DNA of 64,000 nucleotides from Bacteroidota bacterium (GTDB lineage: Bacteria > Bacteroidota > Ignavibacteria > UBA10030 > SZUA-254): assembly GCA_036522515.1 (NCBI GenBank), contig DATDFQ010000019.1, positions 62,001 to 126,000 of the forward strand. The letters are read 5' to 3'. The translations under genes were made by a program, and so were the position numbers. Position 1 is the stretch's first letter, and every line of letters begins with the position of its first letter. This document shows, in pieces, positions 8,801-15,259 of this stretch. The notes beneath the pieces were generated by a model that worked only from the letters and a program-made list of their open reading frames with translations, was not told the origin of the DNA and searched no databases.

Positions 8801-11299
8801 GACGTCGGTGTACGCATGCTCGTAGACTGCCTTATTGTACCAGTTGACGCCATCCGGCGTATTGGTATCGCCAAGCGTCACCCAGTTGACGTTGTCTGTC
8901 GTGTACTGGAAGATGCTGCGATCCCAGTTCGGTTCGGTCAGGACCGAATGGTTGAACGAAACCCACACGTTGTCGCCCGTGAAAGCGCTGATATCGAAGA
9001 ACGGGCTCAGCACCTGGTGAAGGACGCGGCCGACGCTATAATGGCCTGCGGTCTTCGTGACCCATGTTTTGCCCGATCCGCCAAACACACCGCCCAGCTT
9101 TGTAAAGCTGCCGGAGAGAACGAAATCACCTGTGCCGTTCCAGCCGGTGACCGTGCCGTCGAAGCACTCGCTGTAGAGCGAGGCGACGGTGATCTTCGGC
9201 GTGACAAGCTGCGATGCTTTCGCCGTGTCGTTCGAATGATCCTGATCGCCGCCGAGGTCCGCACTCACTGTGATGGAATACGGTCCGTTGGTGGTCGGCG
9301 TGAAGCTCGAGAACGTCACCTGGGTGCTCCCAAATGCGCCGAGGGCGCCCGAGGGCTTGGTTTCGTCGAGGAAGGTCGCCGCCAACTCGTTCTTCACGAC
9401 GATGTGGACGCTAAACCCTGCGGTCCCGGTGAGTGAATTGTTCTTCACGGTCGCCTTCGGAATCGAGGGGAGGCCGAAAGGAACGCCGGACGAGGGGAGG
9501 TTGTCGATGGTGATGGTCCGTGCGTCGAGCGTGACCGATGTCGCCACGCCGGACTCGTCGTACCCTGCATCAGGCGTCGTCGCACTGCGGACGTCGCCGT
9601 CGATGTCGTCTGCAACCGTCACAGGCAGGCCGAGGTTATTGGCCGCCGAAGCGCCCGCCGCAAGGTGGAGGTTCCCGGTGCTGGTGAAGTTCGGGTTTCC
9701 GTCGGTGCTGCTGGAGTCGATATGCCAGAGTCCGATCCATGTGAAGAGTCCGCCGCCGGTCTGAATGTTCGTCACTGCGGCCGAATAGACGTTCCGGTCG
9801 CCGGAAGAGATGTCAGTACCGCGCGTATTGAACACGCGAGTGGCTGCGGAAGCCGCGTTCGTGCGGTTCACCTGGACTGCGTTGTTCCGGACGGCAAACT
9901 TACCGAACCCTGCGTTCGGATCGGGTGCGGTTGTCTGATCGCCGGAAAGCTGGAAGCCCGTGCATCCACGGCCCGAGCCGCCCGGATTGGCGCCCACGCC
10001 CGTCAGATAGACCGAGTTGTTGTAGAGCGTATCCTTGTAGCCGGGGAAATTGTCGATGCCGATATCGCCCGCCGAAATGGCGCCGATACCGAACACACGC
10101 GTGACGGCATTGTTAAAGATCTTGTTCTGGCTCGTTCCAGGGAAGCCCTGGTTCGGGGTCAAGCTGTTCAACCGGATACCCGCGTTACGGGCGGTCGTCG
10201 CCGCTGCGCCGGAATCCGAGATGACGCTATCGATGACGTTGTACGAGATCGTGCTGTTGTCTGTCCACAACGCGTAGATACCGATTGCGCGCTGGGCGTC
10301 GGAGGTTCCCGAGATGACTGCTCCTTCGCCGACGTTTCGTTTCACGCCGGTGACCGTGTTGCGCGAGAAGATGGCTCCGGTCGTCCATTCGGAATAGATA
10401 CCTGTGCGCTGGACATAGTTCTGTTGTCCTGCGAACGCGGTGCCGAAGGCGTTACCGACCTGGTTGTTTGTGATCACGAGGTGATCGTCAAACGGGTCGC
10501 CGCCGACGGTCGCAATACCGATCGAAGCGCGCGTGACGAGGTTATTGTTGATCGTGATGGAACCCTGCGCGGGCTTTCCGCCTGCGTTGGTCAGAATGAT
10601 GCCCGGACGCGCGTCGGTGTTCGTCCCGTTGTACATCGAGAACACCTGCGTGTTCATGACGGTGATATGGTTCGAACCATCCCTGATACGGAGAACGCCG
10701 TTCGTCGCGCTGGCGGGGAACGGCTGCGTCACGTCGTACTGGAGGATCAGGTTCCGTGTGCCCGGTGCTCCGTTTTTCTTCGTGCCGTCGATCGTGATGT
10801 ACGAAGATCCCGTCATCACCCAGCCGCCGCCGTTGGCGGAGCTGTTGGTGAGGGTGACGGTGCAAGTCGTCGCAACAGTCGAATCGGGTTTGAAGAGAAT
10901 GGTGTTCACCGCGCTCACGCCTGCGGGCGCGCCGATGAGCAGACCGCCTTCGGTGTATGCCGCATCGGTCAGGTAGAATGTCACCGGACCGGCGACGCCG
11001 TTGATGGCCAGGCTCGTGAGAGCGGAGCCGATCGTCGGAAATGTCTTACCGACGCCGACCCTTTGAATGCCGCTCAGACCCGCCGTGGTGGAAGAAGGCG
11101 CCGGGAGTTGTCCCCGGAATGGATCGGCCTTCTTGACCTCCATGCGAGCCGATAGAGGCACGTTGCCCTCTATGCCCTTCGAAATGCCGCCGATCGGAAG
11201 AGACTGTTGCCGCACGCCGCCTTTGCCAACCGCAAACGCAGACGTCGCAACGATCCCCATGATCAACAGCATCGTTACAACAAGTTTAAAACGATTCAT
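5855..11299 (-). CDS. Giant T9SS-sorted surface protein (beta-helix, jelly-roll, SdrD-like B repeats)
   Basis: 1814 residues, with AGGAGG five bases before the ATG at 11299. Reading order: signal peptide (1-23); right-handed beta-helix-like stretch (about 75-600; many ITxNN, SYNVID and VRNNAV turns); CARDB-like beta domain (about 600-705); jelly-roll or MAM-like domain (about 705-935; ECFDGTVTGW); five SdrD/Cna-B-like repeats (about 940-1440; each with D-x-NGNG or NGDH and a GxxGWxI-type strand); a mostly helical charged domain (about 1445-1715) with no family I recognise; T9SS type A sorting domain (about 1720-1814; LYQNYPNPFNPTTT). The Asp-rich NGNG turns suggest calcium binding. The design fits an adhesin, an S-layer-like protein or a polymer-binding protein; none of these is proved. 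It stands alone between a long upstream gap and a strong hairpin. Confidence 0.93.
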   Translation of the reverse strand: MNRFKLVVTMLLIMGIVATSAFAVGKGGVRQQSLPIGGISKGIEGNVPLSARMEVKKADPFRGQLPAPSSTTAGLSGIQRVGVGKTFPTIGSALTSLAINGVAGPVTFYLTDAAYTEGGLLIGAPAGVSAVNTILFKPDSTVATTCTVTLTNSSANGGGWVMTGSSYITIDGTKKNGAPGTRNLILQYDVTQPFPASATNGVLRIRDGSNHITVMNTQVFSMYNGTNTDARPGIILTNAGGKPAQGSITINNNLVTRASIGIATVGGDPFDDHLVITNNQVGNAFGTAFAGQQNYVQRTGIYSEWTTGAIFSRNTVTGVKRNVGEGAVISGTSDAQRAIGIYALWTDNSTISYNVIDSVISDSGAAATTARNAGIRLNSLTPNQGFPGTSQNKIFNNAVTRVFGIGAISAGDIGIDNFPGYKDTLYNNSVYLTGVGANPGGSGRGCTGFQLSGDQTTAPDPNAGFGKFAVRNNAVQVNRTNAASAATRVFNTRGTDISSGDRNVYSAAVTNIQTGGGLFTWIGLWHIDSSSTDGNPNFTSTGNLHLAAGASAANNLGLPVTVADDIDGDVRSATTPDAGYDESGVATSVTLDARTITIDNLPSSGVPFGLPSIPKATVKNNSLTGTAGFSVHIVVKNELAATFLDETKPSGALGAFGSTQVTFSSFTPTTNGPYSITVSADLGGDQDHSNDTAKASQLVTPKITVASLYSECFDGTVTGWNGTGDFVLSGSFTKLGGVFGGSGKTWVTKTAGHYSVGRVLHQVLSPFFDISAFTGDNVWVSFNHSVLTEPNWDRSIFQYTTDNVNWVTLGDTNTPDGVNWYNKAVYEHAYTDVDNFDSAGARLAGYPFTFGQSNPGWTSNGEDAVVDTATGPFGYVFSQLQIKGLTTPQKSFIRFRYLAFSDNSGNSGTVDGNNAAKGDGWAWDCFRLANSPTTFVAGSVGGTRYIDVNGNGANNAEPADVGKVYLAYFGVPKDSATTNGSGVYSLPLTTPGTYQVSIVKPGFVKTQPVTQFYTISYDGSGTVFTGKDFGVYQGTISGQKFNDKNGNGTKDAGDVGLAGWTIQLHKDSCNGATVQTAVTDGSGNYSFNAAPATYYLKEVTQPATYRQTRPANNCIPVTVSGASGTFNSTGNDFGNYKKGSIKIEKVVDLNGNGIKEGGDVTAMPVGATAKFYLKRGATTIDSVTLGNLILNTTLVLDTGSYSFTESNLTPGWIRTIPAGSPTQNFIVDTSATSLTISYANFKMITLSGTKYEDKNGNGTRDSGEGGLANWKINVKGGLFFGSTSATTDSNGNWSIDSVGGAKDTLTEVVQGGWTQTAPATGQIVVNVSSGSNQSGLDFGNFKNITVSGVKYRDRNGDHTREAGEEGLGGWQINLSGTGGGSTNSDSTTGGYTFTNVGPGSHTLTETAQVGWITKEPIGGSYVFTPTSGVNITTGKNFGNFKVGDSAYTYRTFTSDEFEDGALHKKVKPAKPLKPFIQANLQTLMYDYFKQFGLTSEIKVGVAGVLNAGGKEKAYVFPKSYTDVFKSLYDKGIVHSTDVDSTEVYRGFDIDNKGKQMLKRFKSLSPKKQRNDAFEELLMLSVNIALSDAGKTPVGLSSLIYDDGTAGAYNGQTVGQIMAAANNVMTNTDFVSLDTYKRLEEVASKINDAFSCGGVDCETVQPFLAGQAGGYDSASWAGTAKVVVNGLYPVSAISYMKANPNAAPVTVPTTSPVPLPDVYSLYQNYPNPFNPTTTIGFDLPNDASVTLKIYNILGQEMGTLYNHELLDAGNQEVDFDASALPSGVYFYRISAQSLNDDGAATGQIFTQVKKMMLIK

Positions 11300-12051
11300 A
11301 TATCCTCCTACGAGGGATGGGTTATGATATGTGGATTAGTGATTAGTGGATTAGAAATTTCAATTCGTTTGATCTTCGGAGGGAAAGAGCGGAACAAACC
11401 AGGGGCGAACGCCCGAGCGGAAGTTGGTGCGAGACGACACCTCCCTGTGCAGGAGCAGAAACCGATTTACCGAGGCTGGACTGCAGGTCATACCAAACTT
11501 CAGCCGGCATATCTCCCCAGTAAATTCACATGCTTGGAAGTCATCTTGCTCACGCCTGATCGTATTGAAAAAAATTTACGTTTCCTGAACTCGCGCAGCC
11601 GCGGCGCACCGATGCTCAACCTATTCGACGAAGTTCAAGAACGCGATGTGAAGAATACACTGAAAAAAATTCGGAGACGTTGAAAACCTGAGTGTCCGAC
11701 CCGCAGATTCGTTGATTCTCAAGAAGTTGTGTGGTGCTTTTGAAGGTGAGAAAGCGTCGTACTTCTTCGAGCACACATCGTCGGCGCGTCAAACTATGGT
11801 GTAATTGTAAGAAAGTTTAGATTAACTGTCAAGCATTTTCTTCAAAAATGGCATAAATATTTCGGCCATATGAAAATTTCTGCGCACTTTCCTTCAAAAA
11901 AATCGGGCTTGCGCTGCTCGAATCAAGGGAGGAGCGAGAAGATGACGGCCCCGGGAACCGCTGCGGTTTACTCGATTTGAAGCGGACCCTCCTGAGGGAA
12001 TTCTTTGAATCGCGCGTTTTTTGGAGGAACTGAGGCGGGTGATCTACTGAG
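11300..12051. other. Gene-poor gap upstream of the giant T9SS gene
   Basis: About 750 bases hold no gene I can support. Plus-strand reading frames here overlap the signal-peptide region of the giant gene or have no codon pattern like the neighbours. The part next to the giant gene (11300-11400) must carry its promoter and leader. It includes a short near-repeat (GTGGATTAG, GATTAG, GTGGATTAG at 11331-11354). The stretch 11800-11880 is distinctly AT-rich. No clear -10/-33 pair could be fixed. Confidence 0.5.
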
Positions 12052-12126
12052 CGGGGTCGACGGGACTCGAACCCGCGACCTCCTGCGTGACAGGCAGGCG
12101 TTCTAACCAAGCTGAACTACGACCCC
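12052..12126 (-). tRNA. tRNA-Asp(GTC)
   Basis: The minus strand folds as a cloverleaf: acceptor GGGGTCG with CGACCCC, D arm GTTCAGCTTGGTTAGAAC, anticodon arm CCTGCCTGTCACGCAGG with anticodon GTC, and a T arm with GGTTCGAGTCC. The discriminator base is G, as expected for Asp. CCA is not encoded. Confidence 0.95.
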
Positions 12127-12281
12127 AAGGAAGAATTTCCCGGCGCGAAAATATACCAAAATTCCTCACTACTTCCAATGAAAAACTCTGTCGGGTACCG
12201 GCCGAGTTTCGTTGCGTTCTCGTCCCGCTGCGGGTTTTCGGCCCGGGTGTTGAAATTTACTCACCGCCCTCTACAGGACTC

Positions 12282-12458
12282 TCACCCGGCCTCCTCGCGC
12301 CACGCGTCGAGCAGGCCTTCCACGAACCGCCGCCTCTCGTCCTCGCTTCTCAGGGAGAGCAGATAGTCCCGGTTCTCCGCGACCAGCTTCCGAATCTCCG
12401 GAGTCCCTTCTTTCATGAAGGAGGATACGTACCACTCGAATGTGTCGACCGCAGACAT
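12282..12458 (-). CDS. Small hypothetical protein, 58 residues
   Basis: A short frame begins at the ATG at 12458, 22 bases after the stop of the GvpL/F-like gene and in another frame. It ends at the TGA at 12282-12284. The product begins MSAVDTFEWYVSSFMKEG and continues as charged, amphipathic helices (RKLVAENRDYLL, DERRRFVEGLLDAWREE), a composition more like a real helical protein than a shadow frame. No ribosome-binding site is obvious. It may be translationally coupled to the upstream gene. No family is recognised. Confidence 0.45.
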   Translation of the reverse strand: MSAVDTFEWYVSSFMKEGTPEIRKLVAENRDYLLSLRSEDERRRFVEGLLDAWREEAG

Positions 12459-12480
12459 GGCGCGCGCGAAAATGCCGGGA

Positions 12481-13716
12481 TCAGGAAAGAAGCGCGAAAC
12501 GGCTGGAGGGGTTCGTCATCCGGAACATGAGGCGGAAGTTTCCGTACTGGTCCTGGAGGCGAGAAATCGCCTGGCAAAACACGCGCCGTTTTTCCTTGCC
12601 GATGGAATACCGGACGGAGAGGATCGATTTCCAATCGTCCATGATCGCGCTGTCGAGCCGGATCATGTAGTCGACTTTGGCCTTGATCGCATGAAGGAGG
12701 AGCTCGTTGTGAATTTCCTGCGCGAAGGTCTTCTCGCGGAAGATCACCTTCTCCGTGAGCTTGATGTCCCGACCCTTGCTTGCCGGATGCTTCAGGTCGC
12801 GCTGCGCCGGGCGGCCTTTCTGCTCCTCGATCACCGCGGGGAGATGGAGCAGAAACTCATCGAGCGAGAGAACGTCGACATCCCATTCGACGGTGTCGTG
12901 CACATCGATCAGCGCCTTGAGCAAATTCACATACCGGTCCTCGATGACGGTAATAATGTTCTGATGCCCCTGGATCACCGTCCAGAAGGCGACCGGGACG
13001 AGGACGTCCTCTCCGCGGAGGATATTGAGAATCCGTTCGTGGTTGTACTTAAGGTCGGACGATTTCTTGGAGCTGAGCGTCGGTTTCCCGGCGTTGTCAC
13101 GCGTGTAGTCCGCCGCATTCATCCGGTGCATGTAAAACCTCACGTCGCCGTAGTCGACGATGAAGATATTCCCCTCGTTGTCGATTCCCTTCAGCGCGAG
13201 CTTCCGCACCGGCTGACCCTTGCCCGTGCTGTCCGGCGCGTAGCTGAACCCGTAGATGTAGAACCAGTCGTCGGCCGCGAGTTCGATATCCATCGGCTCC
13301 GAGGGAAAGGGCTCCTTCGGACCGAAGTGCTCCATGATCGATTCTGTCGAATAGCCGGAATCCACCTTCACCCGATCGTCACGGCCCGCCGGCTCCACCT
13401 CTGCCGGCGACGGCGGGATGGGCTCCGGAGTCTCTCCGGAAGATTCGGCTTCACGCGCCGCCATTTCGGATTCCGCTTTCGCCCGGGCGGAAAATTCCTC
13501 CTCCTGCACTTCCTGTTCAATGAGATGGACGATGAGTTCCCGCAGATCGCTTGAGAGGAGGTACTCGAATTGCTTGAGGATCGCTTCGGCGACTTTCTCC
13601 ACGGGCAGATCGGTGAACGCTTCAAGCTTCCGCCGGAGAGTCTCCTGCCGCTTTATTTTCTCGGAGAGTTCCTCGAGGATGAGTTCCGAGAGCCGTGTCC
13701 GGGTTTCTTCCTTCAT
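12481..13716 (-). CDS. Divergent GvpL/GvpF-family protein with N-terminal helical extension
   Basis: 411 residues. Residues 1-100 are charged helix (MKEETRTRLSEL...), then a Pro/Glu linker. From about residue 148 the protein follows the GvpL/GvpF pattern: a first strand DDWFYIYGFSY; then YNHERILNIL, DVLVPVAFWTVIQG and TVEWDVDVLSLDE (family pattern: H..vL, lLPvrFG, vE..vkv); then a helical part; then SILSVRYSIGKEKRRVFCQAI and the C-terminal GNFRLMFRMTNPSSRFALL, which stands where family members have ...GPWPPYSF. The usual WPPY residues are lost. In cyanobacteria and archaea this family belongs to gas vesicles, but no gvpA or other gvp gene is in the window. The assignment rests on motif order read by eye; the role is unknown. 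Confidence 0.7.
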   Translation of the reverse strand: MKEETRTRLSELILEELSEKIKRQETLRRKLEAFTDLPVEKVAEAILKQFEYLLSSDLRELIVHLIEQEVQEEEFSARAKAESEMAAREAESSGETPEPIPPSPAEVEPAGRDDRVKVDSGYSTESIMEHFGPKEPFPSEPMDIELAADDWFYIYGFSYAPDSTGKGQPVRKLALKGIDNEGNIFIVDYGDVRFYMHRMNAADYTRDNAGKPTLSSKKSSDLKYNHERILNILRGEDVLVPVAFWTVIQGHQNIITVIEDRYVNLLKALIDVHDTVEWDVDVLSLDEFLLHLPAVIEEQKGRPAQRDLKHPASKGRDIKLTEKVIFREKTFAQEIHNELLLHAIKAKVDYMIRLDSAIMDDWKSILSVRYSIGKEKRRVFCQAISRLQDQYGNFRLMFRMTNPSSRFALLS

Positions 13717-13803
13717 CGTTCTTTTTCTACCAATGACCTTTCTTCAGTACTCGAATGCCGCGACACTCGGGCCGCGGCCGGCATTGCGAGCCAACCTTCC
13801 AAG

Positions 13804-13885
13804 CGGAGGGTGAGGGACTCGAACCCCCATGTCCTTTCGGACGGTGGTTTTCAAGACCACTGCCATACCATTAGGCAAACCCTCC
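13804..13885 (-). tRNA. tRNA-Ser(TGA)
   Basis: The minus strand starts GGAGGGT and ends ACCCTCC plus discriminator G. It has a D arm (GCCTAATGGTATGGC), an anticodon arm GTGGTCTTGAAAACCAC with anticodon TGA, a long variable arm (GTCC-GAAA-GGAC) as expected for class II tRNA-Ser, and a T arm with GGTTCGAGTCC. CCA is not encoded. Confidence 0.95.
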
Positions 13886-14083
13886 ATCATAGCGTGCCCG
13901 GTAACAGCGAACCCCTGTCTCCAATCCGTCGATAGCGGCCCGGATCGGGAGCGAAGCGTTGTTGCGCATTTAATATAGAGAAAAGCTGCGCCTCAATCAA
14001 GCGTTTGGAAGGGGTTTACCGGGTGAATCCCACAGACCGGGTAAATCGATCACCCCCGCATCCGGACGTGTGGCGCAAGGCTT

Positions 14084-14226
14084 GGGCGTGTCTTATTTTG
14101 TCATCCTGAGCACATTCGCTTCGCTCAGTGTAAACTCCGCGAAGGATCTCGCATACCGGAAAGACGAGATCCTTCGGTCGCTACGCTCCCTCAGGATGAC
14201 ATGTTCGGGGAAATTGAGACGCTGCG
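14084..14226. repeat. MITE-like palindromic element, type B (GTCATCCTGAG core)
   Basis: A long imperfect palindrome runs from GTCATCCTGAG (14100) to CTCAGGATGAC (14200), with the inner pair AAGGATCT and AGATCCTT. Outside it lie decayed terminal motifs: GTGTCTTATTTTG on the left and AAATTGAGACGC on the right. The same core is at 27711-27820 and 37247-37322. It fills much of the 364-base gap between tRNA-Ser and the EamA gene; nothing else is seen in that gap. Confidence 0.8.
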
Positions 14227-14249
14227 TAATGCTTCTTACAAAATCCCCG

Positions 14250-15107
14250 TCATCCAAACTGTGTGAGGACGATGCCTGCGAGTGTGATAGCCCCGCCGAT
14301 GATGAAGATGAGCGAGATCGGCTGCCCAAGGAGGAAGAACGCCAGGAGCGTCGTCATCACAGGTTGGAGGTTGGTAAAGATGGCCACCTTGCTCGCCTCG
14401 ATCCTTCCCAGGGCATAATACCAGAGAAAGTATGCAAAGATCGAGGTTCCCAGGGAGAGGTAGGCGAGGCCTGCCCAGTGCATGGGAGTCAACTGCGAGT
14501 AATCGAACTCAATCGCATTCACGGCACCCACAGGCAGGTAGAGCACCGTCCCGAGGATCATCGTCAGGGCGCTCGTCTGAAATGCGCCGTATTTGAGAAT
14601 CATCGGCCGTCCTTTTACCGTGTAAAACGACCACGAAACGACGGCGGCGACCAGGAGCAAGTTGCCGAAGGTATAATCGGAGGCAAGGTCGATTCCGTGC
14701 TCGAAGACGACAAGGAGGATCCCGCCGAACGCAATCGACACCCCGAGCAATTTCTTCAGGGTCAGTCGCTCCTTCCCTCCCACCGCTGAAATCACAAGCA
14801 CGACCGCGGGGGTCGCGGCGTACATGAGAGAGGCGTTGGACGCCGTCGTGTGCCGCAGGGCCGTCAGGAAGAGAAATTGATTCGCCGGAATCGCGAGAAA
14901 ACTGAGGAGCAGAATCCTCCCGTAATCCTCCCGCGCGATCGAACTCCGGGTCCGGCGTATGAGCATGATGATCAGGAGGCCCGCTGCCGCCAGGGCCGAC
15001 CGGATCATCGTCAGCCCCACCGGCTCGATATCCCTCACCACTACTTTTGCCACGAGATGGGTTCCGCTCGAAATGAGCGACTGGAATATCAGAGAGAAAT
15101 ATACCAT
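14250..15107 (-). CDS. EamA/DMT-superfamily transporter
   Basis: 285 residues, almost wholly hydrophobic, with ten predicted membrane helices arranged as two five-helix halves; this is the usual length and build of EamA (drug/metabolite) transporters. The first half has GLTMIRSALAAAGLL and RHTTASNASLMYAATP; the second has GLAYLSLGTSIFAYFLWYYALGRIEASKVAIFTNLQPVMTTLLAFFLLG in two parts, the classical end of an EamA repeat. It acts in the inner membrane; the substrate cannot be told. It is transcribed away from polA, with about 150 bp between the starts. No good ribosome-binding site precedes the ATG at 15107. Confidence 0.9.
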   Translation of the reverse strand: MVYFSLIFQSLISSGTHLVAKVVVRDIEPVGLTMIRSALAAAGLLIIMLIRRTRSSIAREDYGRILLLSFLAIPANQFLFLTALRHTTASNASLMYAATPAVVLVISAVGGKERLTLKKLLGVSIAFGGILLVVFEHGIDLASDYTFGNLLLVAAVVSWSFYTVKGRPMILKYGAFQTSALTMILGTVLYLPVGAVNAIEFDYSQLTPMHWAGLAYLSLGTSIFAYFLWYYALGRIEASKVAIFTNLQPVMTTLLAFFLLGQPISLIFIIGGAITLAGIVLTQFG

Positions 15108-15259
15108 GAAAAAGCGCCTGCCAGGGCCCGTTATTGGGGAAAATGATGAACAAGGTAGGGATAATTTCTCTAAGAAGGGAGATTTGATTTCCCCGTTTTT
15201 TTCGATATGTTAGGCACGATCCCCTCTGTTCGATCAATTAACCGGCATCCAATCGGCTC

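Noticed and set aside
9665..11155. 496-codon frame on the plus strand
   Set aside because: It lies wholly opposite the giant T9SS gene, is Arg-rich and has no known motif; it is a shadow made by high GC.
11207..11683. 158-codon frame entering the gap before the giant gene
   Set aside because: It begins inside the signal-peptide region of the giant gene, has no ribosome-binding site at later starts and no recognisable composition.
12052..13885. tRNA-linked integration site or genomic island
   Set aside because: Two tRNA genes flank the GvpL/F-like gene, but no tRNA 3'-end duplicate, integrase or phage gene was found.
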